Source: Luminiphilus syltensis NOR5-1B (lineage in GTDB: Bacteria > Pseudomonadota > Gammaproteobacteria > Pseudomonadales > Halieaceae). From it: 64,000 bases of DNA. The notes below the pieces were generated by a model. The model had not been told where the DNA came from, ran no database searches, and saw nothing but the letters and a program-made list of their open reading frames with translations. The position numbers and the translations under genes are program-made. Of the stretch, positions 27,125-37,504 are shown one piece after another (positions within the stretch are counted from its first letter, which is position 1; each line of letters starts with the position of its first letter). The stretch spans positions 902,596 to 966,595 of the forward strand of contig NZ_DS999411.1 of the NCBI RefSeq assembly GCF_000158175.1. The letters run 5' to 3'.

Positions 27125-27256
27125 TTAGCGAACCATAATCCCCGCTTGCTGCGGGCTCATTTGGGGAGTGGGCTCACCCATTAAGGTGGTCGATGCGATA
27201 CCGAGCGCCACGACAACGGCTACAACCCAAAAGATATCCGGCTTTTTATCACGCAT
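27125..27256 (-). CDS. 43-residue single-span membrane protein
   Basis: ATG at 27256, with AAGGAA 13 bases upstream, to a TAA at 27125. The product is MRDKKPDIFWVVAVVV, continuing through one hydrophobic span (about residues 9-28) into a polar tail with GEPTPQMSPQQAG. A charged start, a clean transmembrane helix and good codon use support a real small protein rather than chance. It sits between ygfA (convergent) and ilvA (same strand). Function unknown. Confidence 0.6.
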   Translation of the reverse strand: MRDKKPDIFWVVAVVVALGIASTTLMGEPTPQMSPQQAGIMVR

Positions 27257-27415
27257 GACTGATAGCTGATTCCTTGAGCTGGTTAGCACTTGGGACACTT
27301 TGTCCCGAATGAGTCTAGGTTTTATACCCGCAAAATTACGAAATTGCCAATCTTATGTCCAAAAATTATCGCGAGCCGGTCAGCGGGCTCTCCGAAGCGA
27401 CAGGAGTAGCCATCC

Positions 27416-28951
27416 CTATGGTGCACTCTCCAGGGAGCCCAGGTACATCTGGTAGGCGTCATTGGCCGTTTCCTCCCAATAGCGGTAGCCGACCTCTTCG
27501 AGCACCTTTCTCAGCGCACCGCGTTTACCCGGCGGCACGACAAAACCGACAAAAATCCTGCCAAACGCCGCACCGTGATTGCGATAGTGGAACATGGAAA
27601 TATTGAAATCGTCTCCAAGGGCGGTTAGGAAGGTCAGGAGTGCACCGGGCCTTTCGGGGAATTCGACACGAAACGCCAGTTCTTCACCCAATGCCGGGTC
27701 GCCCCGACCGCCCACCATGTAGCGGACATGGAGCTTCGCGGTCTCGTTGTCGGTAAGGTCAACCGCCTCGTAATTGAGGTCACGCAGCTTGAGACAAAGC
27801 TGCCCAAAATCGTCAGTGGCGGGGGTAACGGTCAATCCTACGAATACCTGTGCAACCGCGGCGCTTTCGTAGCGGTAGTTGAACTCGGTGATATTACGCT
27901 TGCCCAGGGCGGCGCAGAATGTGCGGAAGGCACCGGGTTTCTCGGGAATCTTGACGCTGATGATAGCCTCGCGGCGCTCACCGATCTCGGTCCGTTCCGA
28001 TATGTAGCGCAGCCGATCAAAATTGGTATTGGCGCCGCTAACCACCGCCAGCAAGGATTGATTGGTAATCTGGTGCTCTTCGACGTACTTCTTCATGCCG
28101 GCAACGGACAGGGCGCCGGCGGGCTCCGCGATCGATCGAGTATCCTCAAAGATATCCTTAACGGCGGCACAGATTTCATCGGTTGAAACGGTGATGATGT
28201 CATCCACGCTTTCGCGAATGATGCGAAACGTTTCCTTGCCCACCTGGGCAACCGCGCAGCCATCAGCGAAAAGACCCACGTGCTTGAGTCGCACCCGTCG
28301 TCCCTTTTCCAGGGCTGCTTTGGCGCAAGCGGCGTCTTCGGGTTCCACACCGATTATTTTGGTTTTTGGCCATACGTAGCGCAAATAGGCGGACATCCCC
28401 GCCAATAAGCCACCACCACCGCAGCAGATAAATACCACATCCAGCGGCGCGCTGGCCTGGCGGGCGACCTCCATGGCGACAGTGCCCTGTCCCGCTATCA
28501 CATCGGGATCATCGAAGGGATGCAAAAAGGTCAGCCCCTCTTCATCGACCAATTGTTCCGCCAGCTGTGCCGCACTGTCGAAGGCATCGCCGTGAAGAAT
28601 CACGGTCGCTCCGAGGTTGCGCACAGCATCAACCTTGATGGTGGGTGTCGTCACGGGCATCACAATTTTGGCATTCACACCCAGCCGCTGGGCCGCCAGT
28701 GCAACCCCCTGAGCGTGGTTTCCAGCGGATGCGGCCACGACACCCTTGGCCCGGGCCTCGGGTGTCAGGTTCACCATCTTGTTGTAAGCGCCGCGGCACT
28801 TGAACGAGAAAACGGGCTGCAGATCCTCGCGTTTGAACCACACCTGATTGGACAATCGCCGGCTCATCAGCGGCGCGATGTCGAGGGGTGTCTCTCGAGC
28901 CACGTCGTAAACGCGGGCATTGAGAATTCGTTTGATATAGGTCTCTGGCAT
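27416..28951 (-). CDS. ilvA: Threonine ammonia-lyase, biosynthetic
   Basis: IlvA deaminates threonine to 2-oxobutanoate, the first committed step to isoleucine. The ATG at 28951 (MPETYIKRILNARVYDVA) aligns with Pseudomonas IlvA and gives 511 residues; a TTG at 28975 would add eight. The PLP lysine is in QPVFSFKCRGAYNKM (Lys51), and the glycine loop is CCGGGGLLAGMSAYL. After about residue 325 two ACT-like regulatory domains follow (KIPEKPGAFRTFCAALGKR and EFPERPGALLTFLTALGDD), so feedback inhibition by isoleucine is expected. Confidence 0.96.
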   Translation of the reverse strand: MPETYIKRILNARVYDVARETPLDIAPLMSRRLSNQVWFKREDLQPVFSFKCRGAYNKMVNLTPEARAKGVVAASAGNHAQGVALAAQRLGVNAKIVMPVTTPTIKVDAVRNLGATVILHGDAFDSAAQLAEQLVDEEGLTFLHPFDDPDVIAGQGTVAMEVARQASAPLDVVFICCGGGGLLAGMSAYLRYVWPKTKIIGVEPEDAACAKAALEKGRRVRLKHVGLFADGCAVAQVGKETFRIIRESVDDIITVSTDEICAAVKDIFEDTRSIAEPAGALSVAGMKKYVEEHQITNQSLLAVVSGANTNFDRLRYISERTEIGERREAIISVKIPEKPGAFRTFCAALGKRNITEFNYRYESAAVAQVFVGLTVTPATDDFGQLCLKLRDLNYEAVDLTDNETAKLHVRYMVGGRGDPALGEELAFRVEFPERPGALLTFLTALGDDFNISMFHYRNHGAAFGRIFVGFVVPPGKRGALRKVLEEVGYRYWEETANDAYQMYLGSLESAP

Positions 28952-29142
28952 GATGGGCTTGGCTTTTTCTGACAATCGCGCATGTTACGGCTTTAACCCC
29001 TCGCCGTCATTGTCAGCCGTTTTTCTCCCTCCTGATTTAAGGGACTCAGTAAAACCTCCGTATTTACCGCGGTTTCATTTGCGGCGACGTGCTGCATCAC
29101 CGACAATACGGGCCCTTTATTTTCCAAGCCGGAGTCCGCGCA

Positions 29143-31143
29143 ATGCCTTCCCGTTATGAACTCGCCAACGCCATTCGTGTGTTGAGCATGGACGCGGTCC
29201 AAGCCGCCAAAAGCGGGCACCCCGGTGCGCCAATGGGCATGGCCGACATTGCCGAAGTGCTCTGGAACGACCACCTAAAGCACAACCCCGCCGATCCCAA
29301 ATGGGTGGATCGTGATCGATTCGTGCTGAGCAACGGTCATGGATCGATGCTGATTTACTCGCTACTGCACCTGAGCGGATACGATTTGCCGCTGGACGAA
29401 TTGAAGCAATTTCGACAGTTGCACAGCAAAACCCCGGGTCATCCCGAGTACGGTTACGCGCCTGGTGTGGAAACCACAACGGGCCCGTTGGGTCAGGGGC
29501 TGGCCAACGCAGTTGGCATGGCGCTTTCCGAGAAAGTCCTCGCGGCCCAGTTTAACCGGGGCGAGCATCAAATCGTTGACCACCATACCTGGGTTTTTCT
29601 GGGCGATGGCTGCCTGATGGAGGGCATCTCCCACGAGGTCTGCTCGCTGGCGGGAACACTGGGTCTGGGCAAATTGATTGCGTTCTACGACGACAACGGT
29701 ATTTCGATCGATGGCGAGGTAGAGGGCTGGTTTACCGATGATACACCCGCTCGCTTCAACGCCTATGGCTGGCAGGTCATCGCGGATGTCGATGGCCACG
29801 ACCCAGCGGCCATCGAATCGGCCATCACCACTGCAAAAGCCGAGGACGGACGGCCCACGTTGATCTGCTGTAAGACCGTCATCGGTAAGGGCAGTCCAAA
29901 CAAAGCGGGTTCTGAATCCTGCCATGGCGCGCCTCTCGGCGAAGACGAAGTCGCGGCAACCCGAGAGGCCCTCGGCTGGGCCCATCCGGCATTCTCGATT
30001 CCCGATGACATCTATGCGGGCTGGGACGCCGGTAATCGGGGTGCCGCCGCCCAGTCTGAGTGGCAGCGGCGCTTCGCCAGCTATAAAGGTGTCCACCCCG
30101 ATCTCGCGGCGAGTTTCGAACGGCGCATGTGCGGTGACTTGCCGGATGATTTTGATGCGGGCATCGATGCCTATATCCGCCAGTGCGCAGAAGAGGGCGC
30201 CGATGTGGCATCGCGCAAAGCATCGCAACAGGCCCTGAACGCGTTGGGACCCATGCTACCCGAGCTGCTGGGGGGGTCGGCGGATCTTGCGGGTTCCAAT
30301 CTGACACTATGGGCCGGTTCGGCTCCGCTGAGCAGGGATGACGCCAGCGGTAACTACGTTAATTATGGCGTGCGGGAATTTGGCATGTCGGCAATGATGA
30401 ATGGGATTGCGTTACACGGGGGCTTCATCCCCTACGGTGCCACCTTTCTGGTGTTCATGGAATACGCCCGCAACGCGCTGCGTATGGCGGCGTTGATGCA
30501 GCAGCGAGCCGTGTTCGTTTACACCCACGACTCGATTGGTCTGGGCGAGGATGGTCCAACCCATCAGCCGGTCGAGCAGCTCACCGCCATGCGCAGCACA
30601 CCCAATCTGTGCACCTGGCGCCCCTGCGATACCGTCGAATCTGCCGTCAGCTGGAAAATGGCGGTCAAGCGCGATACCGGCCCTACAGCCCTGGTATTTT
30701 CTCGGCAGGGATTACCCCACCAGATCCGCAGCGATGATCAGATCGCCAATATCGAGAGAGGCGGTTACGTACTGGTGGATGAAGCGAGTGAACTCGACGC
30801 CATTATTATCGCCACTGGCTCCGAAGTCGGTCTCGCCGTCGAAGCAGCGCAACAATTGACGGCGCAGGGCCGAGGAATTCGCGTGGTATCGATGCCCTGC
30901 GCAGAAGCCTTCAGTGGCCAGGACGCCATGTACCGCGAGTCGGTCTTACCCAGCGATGCCCTGGCACGGGTGGCGGTGGAGGCTGCACACACGGATTACT
31001 GGTACAAGTTCGTCGGCCTTGATGGTCGCGTGGTTGGCATGACCAGTTTCGGCGAATCGGCCCCAGCCGGCGCGCTGTTTGAACACTTCGATATCACCGT
31101 TGAAGCGGTGGTTTCCGCCGTCGAAGACGTCATCCTCGATTGA
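29143..31143 (+). CDS. tkt: Transketolase
   Basis: Thiamine-diphosphate enzyme that moves two-carbon units between sugar phosphates. The 666-residue protein starts at the ATG at 29143 with GGAG upstream; the frame upstream is open but not family-like. Motifs: [21 protein letters not shown], the ThDP motif [18 protein letters not shown] ending in [10 protein letters not shown], and [20 protein letters not shown]. It leads the tkt-epd-pgk-fba operon; its stop overlaps the epd start. Confidence 0.97.
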   Translation: MPSRYELANAIRVLSMDAVQAAKSGHPGAPMGMADIAEVLWNDHLKHNPADPKWVDRDRFVLSNGHGSMLIYSLLHLSGYDLPLDELKQFRQLHSKTPGHPEYGYAPGVETTTGPLGQGLANAVGMALSEKVLAAQFNRGEHQIVDHHTWVFLGDGCLMEGISHEVCSLAGTLGLGKLIAFYDDNGISIDGEVEGWFTDDTPARFNAYGWQVIADVDGHDPAAIESAITTAKAEDGRPTLICCKTVIGKGSPNKAGSESCHGAPLGEDEVAATREALGWAHPAFSIPDDIYAGWDAGNRGAAAQSEWQRRFASYKGVHPDLAASFERRMCGDLPDDFDAGIDAYIRQCAEEGADVASRKASQQALNALGPMLPELLGGSADLAGSNLTLWAGSAPLSRDDASGNYVNYGVREFGMSAMMNGIALHGGFIPYGATFLVFMEYARNALRMAALMQQRAVFVYTHDSIGLGEDGPTHQPVEQLTAMRSTPNLCTWRPCDTVESAVSWKMAVKRDTGPTALVFSRQGLPHQIRSDDQIANIERGGYVLVDEASELDAIIIATGSEVGLAVEAAQQLTAQGRGIRVVSMPCAEAFSGQDAMYRESVLPSDALARVAVEAAHTDYWYKFVGLDGRVVGMTSFGESAPAGALFEHFDITVEAVVSAVEDVILD

Positions 31144-32180
31144 AATCGCAACTTGCCATCAATGGATTCGGCCGCATTGGCCGCACCTTCTTTCGGGTAT
31201 TGCACCAGCGCGCCGACGCTGGTTCCGAATTGGAACTATGTGCAATTAACGAAATCGGGGACGCTGCCACCGTATTGCACCTCGCGCGCTACGACTCCAC
31301 CCACGGCCGCTTTACCGGCGCGCTTGAGGGCAATGATGGTGCGCTCATCGTCAATGGGCGCTCAATTGCCCTGACCCATCAGCCCGACGTGGAAAAGCTA
31401 CCCTGGGCGCAACACGATATCGACCTGGTGCTTGAGTGCACCGGCGCTTTCACCGACCGCGCCACCGCCGAACTACACCTGAGCGCAGGCGCCCACCGCG
31501 TCCTGTTTTCCCAGCCAGCCAAAGCCAACGTGGATGCGACCATTGTCTGGGGCATTAACAACGAACAGCTCCAACGGGACCAGCTGATCATTTCCGCCGG
31601 ATCCTGCACTACCAATGCCATTGTGCCGGTATTGGATGTACTGAATAAGCAGTTGGGCATTACGGCAGGCACTATCACCACCATCCATTCGGCAATGAAT
31701 GACCAGCCCGTACTCGATGCTTACCACCATACCGACCTTCGGAAAACACGCGCCGCCTCGCAATCGATAATCCCGGTGGATACGGCGCTGGCCGTTGGTA
31801 TACAGCGCATCCTGCCTGAGCTTTCGGGTAAGCTCACCGCTCATGCGCTGCGGGTGCCAACGCTTAACGTCTCGGCGATCGATCTTGCGGTCTATACCCG
31901 TGAGCCCTGCTCCGCGGAGACCGTGAACGATATATTGCAAACGGCGTCCGCAGGCTCACTGAAGGGGATTCTCGGCTTTACGACCGAGCCGCTGGCTTCC
32001 TGCGACTTTGCCGGTGAGGCCTGCTCCGGTGTGGTCGATGCCAGCCAAACCCAGGTGAGCGCCGACCACCTGGTCAAAGTGCTGGTCTGGTTTGATAATG
32101 AATGGGCCTATGCCAACCGCCTGGTGGATATAGCGCTGGCGCTGCATCGTATGAATGCCAACGGAGACCGCAATCCATGA
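31140..32180 (+). CDS. epd: Erythrose-4-phosphate/glyceraldehyde-3-phosphate dehydrogenase, Epd-like
   Basis: A 346-residue NAD-dependent aldehyde dehydrogenase beginning with TTG, which overlaps the tkt stop. NAD fold [17 protein letters not shown]; catalytic Cys156 in [17 protein letters not shown]. The next segment, [20 protein letters not shown], is the Epd signature; in GapA this region reads VHATTATQ. The [12 protein letters not shown] and [13 protein letters not shown]-like blocks also favour Epd. Epd oxidises erythrose-4-phosphate for pyridoxal phosphate synthesis and shares the tkt-epd-pgk-fba order of many gammaproteobacteria. A glycolytic GAPDH role cannot be ruled out. Confidence 0.85.
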   Translation: MKSQLAINGFGRIGRTFFRVLHQRADAGSELELCAINEIGDAATVLHLARYDSTHGRFTGALEGNDGALIVNGRSIALTHQPDVEKLPWAQHDIDLVLECTGAFTDRATAELHLSAGAHRVLFSQPAKANVDATIVWGINNEQLQRDQLIISAGSCTTNAIVPVLDVLNKQLGITAGTITTIHSAMNDQPVLDAYHHTDLRKTRAASQSIIPVDTALAVGIQRILPELSGKLTAHALRVPTLNVSAIDLAVYTREPCSAETVNDILQTASAGSLKGILGFTTEPLASCDFAGEACSGVVDASQTQVSADHLVKVLVWFDNEWAYANRLVDIALALHRMNANGDRNP

Positions 32181-33331
32181 AGCATATGGCCGACCTCAAC
32201 CTCGACGGCAGGCGAGTGCTGATTCGCGAAGACCTCAATGTCCCTATTGCCGACGGCGTTATCTCGAGCGATGCCCGCCTCGTGGCCGCAGCGCCCACAC
32301 TGAAAATGGCTCTGGACGCCGGTGCCGGTGTTCTGGTGATGTCGCACCTGGGCAGGCCCACTGAAGGCGAATTTGATGACCAATTCTCAATGGCACCGGT
32401 AGCCACTCGGCTTGGAGAGCTGATTGGCCGGCCGGTCACGCTGATCAAAGAGTGGAAGCAGGCAGCGATAGTACCTGGATCGATCGCACTGCTGGAAAAT
32501 GTTCGTTTCAACGTGGGCGAGAAGAGTAACGATGAGGCACTCGCCAGGGATTACGCGGCACTGTGTGATGTGTTTGTCATGGATGCCTTCGGCACGGCGC
32601 ACCGGGCGCAGGCGTCGACCCATGGGGTGGCGCAGTTTGCGAAAGAAGCGTGCGCCGGGCCTTTGCTGGTGTCCGAGCTCGACGCACTCGAGAAGGCACT
32701 CGCCGCTCCGAGACCACCCATGGTGGCTATCGTGGGGGGCTCGAAGGTATCAACCAAGCTCGACGTACTTGAGCAACTGGCCGAAAAATGCGACGCGCTG
32801 ATTGTTGGCGGTGGCATTGCCAATACTTTTTTGGCGGCAGCGGGTTACCCGGTCGGTCAGTCGCTCTGTGAACACGAGTTGCTCGATACCGCGCGCCGCC
32901 TGATGGATAAAACCCGAATACCCCTGCCTGTCGATGTCGTCACTGCCAAGCAATTCAGCGCTGATGCGCCGGCCGTGACCAAGCTCGCCGCAGAAGTCGC
33001 CGAGGACGATATGATCCTCGATATTGGCCCCAGAGCGGCAGCCACTATCGCCGAGCAGCTAAAAGGGGCCGGTACCATTTTATGGAATGGCCCCGTCGGC
33101 GTTTTTGAATTCGATGCCTTTGCGAAGGGTACCCGCGCAATCGCCGAAGCCGTCGCCGACAGCGACGCCTTCTCACTCGCCGGCGGTGGCGATACGCTCG
33201 CGGCGATTGATGCCTTCGGTATTGGTGACCGGGTTTCCTATATCTCTACCGGTGGCGGCGCCTTTTTGGAATATGTCGAGGGCAAAACGCTACCGGCGGT
33301 AGCGATCCTGGAAGACCGCGCGCACAATTGA
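32177..33331 (+). CDS. pgk: Phosphoglycerate kinase
   Basis: Pgk transfers phosphate between 1,3-bisphosphoglycerate and ADP. The 384-residue protein starts at the ATG at 32177, overlapping the epd stop (ATGA). Signature [48 protein letters not shown] and the nucleotide loop [14 protein letters not shown] with [12 protein letters not shown]. The frame is open upstream inside epd but those codons belong to epd in another frame. Confidence 0.97.
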   Translation: MKHMADLNLDGRRVLIREDLNVPIADGVISSDARLVAAAPTLKMALDAGAGVLVMSHLGRPTEGEFDDQFSMAPVATRLGELIGRPVTLIKEWKQAAIVPGSIALLENVRFNVGEKSNDEALARDYAALCDVFVMDAFGTAHRAQASTHGVAQFAKEACAGPLLVSELDALEKALAAPRPPMVAIVGGSKVSTKLDVLEQLAEKCDALIVGGGIANTFLAAAGYPVGQSLCEHELLDTARRLMDKTRIPLPVDVVTAKQFSADAPAVTKLAAEVAEDDMILDIGPRAAATIAEQLKGAGTILWNGPVGVFEFDAFAKGTRAIAEAVADSDAFSLAGGGDTLAAIDAFGIGDRVSYISTGGGAFLEYVEGKTLPAVAILEDRAHN

Positions 33332-33350
33332 AAACCCTGGAGGAATTGAA

Positions 33351-34400
33351 ATGGCTTTGATCAGTCTCAGACAACTACTCGACCACGCCGCAGAGCACCA
33401 ATACGGGGTGCCCGCGTTCAACGTCAATAACCTCGAGCAGACCCGAGCCATTATGGAAGCGGCCGATGCCACCGACTCTCCGGTCATCATGCAGGCGAGT
33501 GCCGGAGCGCGGAAGTACGCCGGAGCCCCCTTCCTGCGGGCGATGATGGAAGCCGCCATGAATGAATTCCCGCACATACCCGTGGTGGTCCATCAGGACC
33601 ACGGCACGTCCCCGGCCGTCTGCCAGCGCTCAATCCAGCTCGGCTTCAGCTCGGTCATGATGGACGGTTCACTGGGCGAAGATGGCAAAACACCCACCGA
33701 CTACGCCTACAACGCGCGGGTTACCAGGGCGGTGGTTGATATGGCACACGCTTGCGGCGTCTCCGTCGAGGGGGAGATCGGCTGTCTCGGATCACTGGAA
33801 ACCGGCGAGGCCGGAGAAGAAGATGGCATTGGCGCCGAGGGCAAACTGACCCTCGACCAAATGCTCACAGACCCCGAGGAGGCGGCCCAGTTTGTCGCCG
33901 ACACCGGCGTCGATGCACTGGCCATTGCCTGCGGTACCAGCCATGGCGCCTACAAGTTTACCCGTCCGCCCACGGGCGACATCCTCGCCATTGATCGAAT
34001 CAAGGAAATCAACCGGCGCATACCGAATACCCACCTCGTCATGCACGGCTCCTCAGCCGTGCCCCAGGACTGGCTGCAAATTATCAACGCCAACGGCGGT
34101 GAAATACCCGAAACCTACGGCGTGCCTGTCGAACAGGTGGTAGAGGGCATCAAACACGGAGTACGTAAGGTCAACATCGATACCGATTTGCGCCTGGCCG
34201 CCACCGGCTCGATCCGGCGCTATCTGGCCGAGCACCCTGCAGAATTTGACCCACGCAAATACCTGGGCGAAAGCCTGAAGGCGATGCGCGACATTTGCAT
34301 CGCGCGTTATGAGGCGTTTGGCACCGCGGGACAGGCACACAAAATCAATCCGATGTCCCTCGAAGGTGTTCAAGCCGCCTACGACAGCGGCGCACTCTAA
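33351..34400 (+). CDS. fba: Fructose-bisphosphate aldolase, class II
   Basis: Zinc-dependent aldolase joining dihydroxyacetone phosphate and glyceraldehyde-3-phosphate. 349 residues, with [13 protein letters not shown], zinc ligand and active-site segment [18 protein letters not shown], the metal-binding [34 protein letters not shown], and [10 protein letters not shown]. The pattern fits the Calvin-type (class IIB, TIGR01521) group found in pseudomonads. GGAGG lies seven bases before the ATG. Last gene of the tkt-epd-pgk-fba unit. Confidence 0.97.
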   Translation: MALISLRQLLDHAAEHQYGVPAFNVNNLEQTRAIMEAADATDSPVIMQASAGARKYAGAPFLRAMMEAAMNEFPHIPVVVHQDHGTSPAVCQRSIQLGFSSVMMDGSLGEDGKTPTDYAYNARVTRAVVDMAHACGVSVEGEIGCLGSLETGEAGEEDGIGAEGKLTLDQMLTDPEEAAQFVADTGVDALAIACGTSHGAYKFTRPPTGDILAIDRIKEINRRIPNTHLVMHGSSAVPQDWLQIINANGGEIPETYGVPVEQVVEGIKHGVRKVNIDTDLRLAATGSIRRYLAEHPAEFDPRKYLGESLKAMRDICIARYEAFGTAGQAHKINPMSLEGVQAAYDSGAL

Positions 34401-34698
34401 CGCCCGCCGCGATGACCTTTCTTTCGCTTCACTGCAGATCTCAGGGATCATCGCGCTCCCCGCACAGGCTTCGTGTATCACATTGTACCTGGCTCCGGCG
34501 GCTCAACCCCCGCTTTACTCGAGCAGCTTGAGCTGCTCGCCGGGCTCGATCGGCACCGGTGTACCAGGCGGCCCACGCGTCGACGCTCCAGCAAGCCGGT
34601 CGACTGCTGCACTGCTTCGGTGTTCATCCCACGGATAGGGCAGTGGCCACTTACGGTGCTTCAATGAAGACGCCGCCATTAACTCTGCCATCGATCAA
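34401..34698. other. Gene-free gap between fba and serA
   Basis: Convergent 298-bp gap. It contains a perfect inverted repeat at 34520-34539 (nine-base arms around TG), which lacks a T run and so is not a standard terminator. Several short frames are open across it but none has a ribosome site plus recognisable protein. I see no RNA gene. Confidence 0.5.
34520..34539. repeat. Nine-base inverted repeat
   Basis: CGAGCAGCT-TG-AGCTGCTCG, about 120 bases after the fba stop. It could act as an mRNA 3' stabiliser or Rho-dependent end; no U tract follows on either strand. Confidence 0.45.
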
Positions 34699-35928
34699 TC
34701 AGAACAACACCCGACAGCGCAGTGTGCCCTCGATCGCCCGAAGCTGTGCCAGTGCACGCTCAGAGTATTCCGAATCCACATCCACAACGACATAGCCAAT
34801 ATCGTTGATCGTCTGCAAATATTGCGCGCAGATGTTAATACCGCTCTCTGAGAAGATCCTATTGAAGGCGCCCATCACACCCGGCACATTTCGGTGCACG
34901 TGTAGCAACCGGTGCTGGTCATCGTGCTCGGGCAACGCGACTTCAGGGAAATTAACTGCGGACAAGGTCGTGCCGTTATCGCTGTAGCGGGTGAGCTTTT
35001 CAGCCACTTCGGTGCCTATATTGGCCTGGGCCTCAACCGTGCTGCCGCCAATATGGGGCGTAATCAACGCGTTATCGATGCCGCGCAGGGGCGATACAAA
35101 TTCGTCGTCGTTGGATTTGGGCTCCACCGGAAATACATCAATCGCGGTACCCAGCAAATGACCGGATGTCAGCGCCTCGGCCAGAGCATCGATATCCACC
35201 ACATTGCCCCTCGATGCATTGATCAGGATGGCACCGGCCTTCATTGCCGAGAGCTCGCTAGGACCTATCATATTGGCGGTAGAAGGCGTCTGGGGCACGT
35301 GCAGGCTAACCACATCGGCGCGACCGAGCAGGGTGTCGAGCTCGGGTATCTGCCGGGCATTTCCCAACGGCAACTTCGCCACCGAGTCGTAAAACTCGAC
35401 AACCATACCCAGGCCTTCAGCAATCACACCGAGCTGCATACCAATATTACCGTAACCGACAATACCCAGGGTTTTCCCGCGAACTTCGAAGGAATTGGTC
35501 GCACTTTTCATCCACTGTCCACGGTGGGCGGCCGCGTTCTTGGCCGGGATGCCCCGCAGCAGCAGAATCGCCTCCGCAATCACCAGCTCCGCCACCGACC
35601 GGGTATTGGAGTAGGGTGCATTGAATACGGGAATGCCCCGCGATGCGGCGGCCTCAAGATCAACCTGGTTGGTACCGATACAGAAACAACCCACCGCGAC
35701 CAGCTTATCCGCGGCAGCGAACACGTCCTCCGTGAGCTGCGTGCGCGAGCGTATCCCTACAAAGTGGGCGCCGGCGATGGCTTTTTTTAGCGCGTCTCCC
35801 GAGAGTGCCTTGTCATGGGTCACCACATTGGTATAGCCGGCACTTTGCAGCCGGGTCACCGCCGAGGGATGAATGCCCTCGAGCAACAGGAACTTGATTT
35901 TGTCTTTGTTGAGCGAGGTCTGGCTCAC
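34699..35928 (-). CDS. serA: D-3-phosphoglycerate dehydrogenase
   Basis: First step of serine synthesis, oxidising 3-phosphoglycerate. The GTG at 35928, preceded by GAGGAA, starts a 409-residue protein colinear with E. coli SerA (410). Motifs: LVAVGCFCIGTNQVDL, the NAD fold LGIVGYGNIGMQLGVIAEG, LITPHIGGSTVEAQ with the catalytic His, and a C-terminal ACT domain (NVPGVMGAFNRIFSESGIN) for serine feedback. SerA of this group also reduces 2-oxoglutarate to D-2-hydroxyglutarate, which links it to the divergent gene at 36082. Confidence 0.96.
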   Translation of the reverse strand: MSQTSLNKDKIKFLLLEGIHPSAVTRLQSAGYTNVVTHDKALSGDALKKAIAGAHFVGIRSRTQLTEDVFAAADKLVAVGCFCIGTNQVDLEAAASRGIPVFNAPYSNTRSVAELVIAEAILLLRGIPAKNAAAHRGQWMKSATNSFEVRGKTLGIVGYGNIGMQLGVIAEGLGMVVEFYDSVAKLPLGNARQIPELDTLLGRADVVSLHVPQTPSTANMIGPSELSAMKAGAILINASRGNVVDIDALAEALTSGHLLGTAIDVFPVEPKSNDDEFVSPLRGIDNALITPHIGGSTVEAQANIGTEVAEKLTRYSDNGTTLSAVNFPEVALPEHDDQHRLLHVHRNVPGVMGAFNRIFSESGINICAQYLQTINDIGYVVVDVDSEYSERALAQLRAIEGTLRCRVLF

Positions 35929-36081
35929 GGTAATTCCTCGGATTCGCGGCAATAGAGTCTCGCGGTACAGGCGCCATCGGCACGTTTAGACCGGGGCGCA
36001 CCCACGAAGGGCGGCGATGTTACCATGGCCTGCGCAGGTAAATGCGTCATTATGGCCGCTATCACCCCACAGGATTAACAC

Positions 36082-37497
36082 ATGTTCACCGCCTCCAACG
36101 AGCTGCTCGACGCGCTGCGGCAACAGCTGGGTCCCGATCAGATACTCACCGACGCCGATTCGCTGACCCATTACGGTCGCGACTGGACCCGTTTTGCGGA
36201 GCCCGCACCGAGCGCGATCGTGCTGCCGAAGACGATTGAGCAGGTACAGCATATTGTTGCGGTCGCGCGCCGCTTCGAGGCGCCGCTGGTACCCTCGGGT
36301 GGGCGCACCGGGTTGAGTGGTGGCGCGGTAGCCGCCGCCGGCGAACTGGTAGTCGCCATGGACCGAATGAATACCCTCTCGGACGTGAACCTGACCGAGC
36401 GCACACTGTGCTGCGGCCCCGGCGTGATTACCGAGCAGATACAGCAGCGCGCCGGTGATGCCGGGCTGCATTATCCGGTGGATTTTGCCTCCAGCGGCTC
36501 CAGTCAGATCGGCGGCAATATCGCCACCAACGCCGGTGGCATTCAGGTGATTCGCTACGGCATGACACGGGAGTGGATAGCCGGGCTCAAGGTCGTCACC
36601 GGCACCGGCGAGTTACTCGACTTGAACCGGGGACTCGTCAAGAACAATACGGGCCTTGATCTGCGTCATTTGATGATTGGTTCCGAGGGCATTCTCGGCC
36701 TGATTGTCGAAGCGACGGTTCGACTCTGCACTCCGCCCCGAAATCCCCAGGTAATTGTTCTGGGACTCCCTGACATGGAGTCCATCATGCAGGTACTGGC
36801 CGCCTTCCAGTCGGAAATCGACTTGCTGGCCTACGAGTTTTTTTCCGAGCTGGCGCTGCAAAAAGTCGTTCAGCAGCAGGGGTTGCAGCGCCCGTTCAAC
36901 GAGGTCACACCCTATTACGCGCTTCTTGAATTCGAGCATCTCGGAGAGGATACCGAGGCGCAGATTCTTATGATAGTTGAGCGGTGCATGGAGTCGGGCT
37001 GGGTCGCCGATGCGGTCATGAGTCAGAGTGTCGCGCAGGCTCGCGCCCTTTGGCGCCTGCGGGAGGATATCTCCGAGACGCTATCCCACTGGACACCCTA
37101 TAAAAACGATATTTCAACCACGGTAGCCAAGGTCCCGGGATTTCTCGCCGCCGTCGAGGAGATTGTCGACCGCCATTATCCCGACCTTGAGGTAGTTTGG
37201 TATGGACACATCGGCGACGGCAACCTGCACCTGAATATTCTCAAGCCCGAGAGCGTACCCATGGATGAATTTCAGGCGCGCTGCAAAACGGTATCGGCGG
37301 AAATCTTTACCGAGATTGCGGCCCAGGGCGGAAGTATTTCCGCCGAGCACGGCGTGGGGCTTTTGAAGCGTGACTTTTTACGGTACTCGCGCAGCGAGGC
37401 GGAGATCGGGCTGATGCGGAGTATCAAGGCGGCATTTGACCCGGATAACATCATGAATCCGGGTAAAGTGTTCCCCGCTCAGCCATCCGCGGAGTAA
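36082..37497 (+). CDS. FAD-linked D-2-hydroxyacid dehydrogenase, probable D-2-hydroxyglutarate dehydrogenase
   Basis: A 471-residue GlcD/DLD-type flavoprotein. The PCMH FAD fold shows LVPSGGRTGLSGGAV and VDFASSGSSQIGGNIATNAGG; the C-terminal cap contains YGHIGDGNLHLNIL and GGSISAEHGVGLLKRD, with His metal ligands and the closing DPDNIMNPGKVF. Candidates are D-lactate, glycolate or D-2-hydroxyglutarate dehydrogenase. Placement divergent from serA matches Pseudomonas, where this enzyme removes the D-2-hydroxyglutarate made by SerA and so drives serine synthesis. I favour that role, as inference. Confidence 0.85.
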   Translation: MFTASNELLDALRQQLGPDQILTDADSLTHYGRDWTRFAEPAPSAIVLPKTIEQVQHIVAVARRFEAPLVPSGGRTGLSGGAVAAAGELVVAMDRMNTLSDVNLTERTLCCGPGVITEQIQQRAGDAGLHYPVDFASSGSSQIGGNIATNAGGIQVIRYGMTREWIAGLKVVTGTGELLDLNRGLVKNNTGLDLRHLMIGSEGILGLIVEATVRLCTPPRNPQVIVLGLPDMESIMQVLAAFQSEIDLLAYEFFSELALQKVVQQQGLQRPFNEVTPYYALLEFEHLGEDTEAQILMIVERCMESGWVADAVMSQSVAQARALWRLREDISETLSHWTPYKNDISTTVAKVPGFLAAVEEIVDRHYPDLEVVWYGHIGDGNLHLNILKPESVPMDEFQARCKTVSAEIFTEIAAQGGSISAEHGVGLLKRDFLRYSRSEAEIGLMRSIKAAFDPDNIMNPGKVFPAQPSAE

Positions 37498-37504
37498 AAC
37501 CCGA

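Noticed and set aside
29362-30228. 288-codon minus-strand frame over tkt
   Set aside because: Antisense of transketolase with no known motif.
34473-34667. Short frame in the fba-serA gap
   Set aside because: No ribosome site and no recognisable sequence; other frames are equally open there.
34912-35790. 292-codon plus-strand frame over serA
   Set aside because: Antisense to serA; no start signal or recognisable domain.
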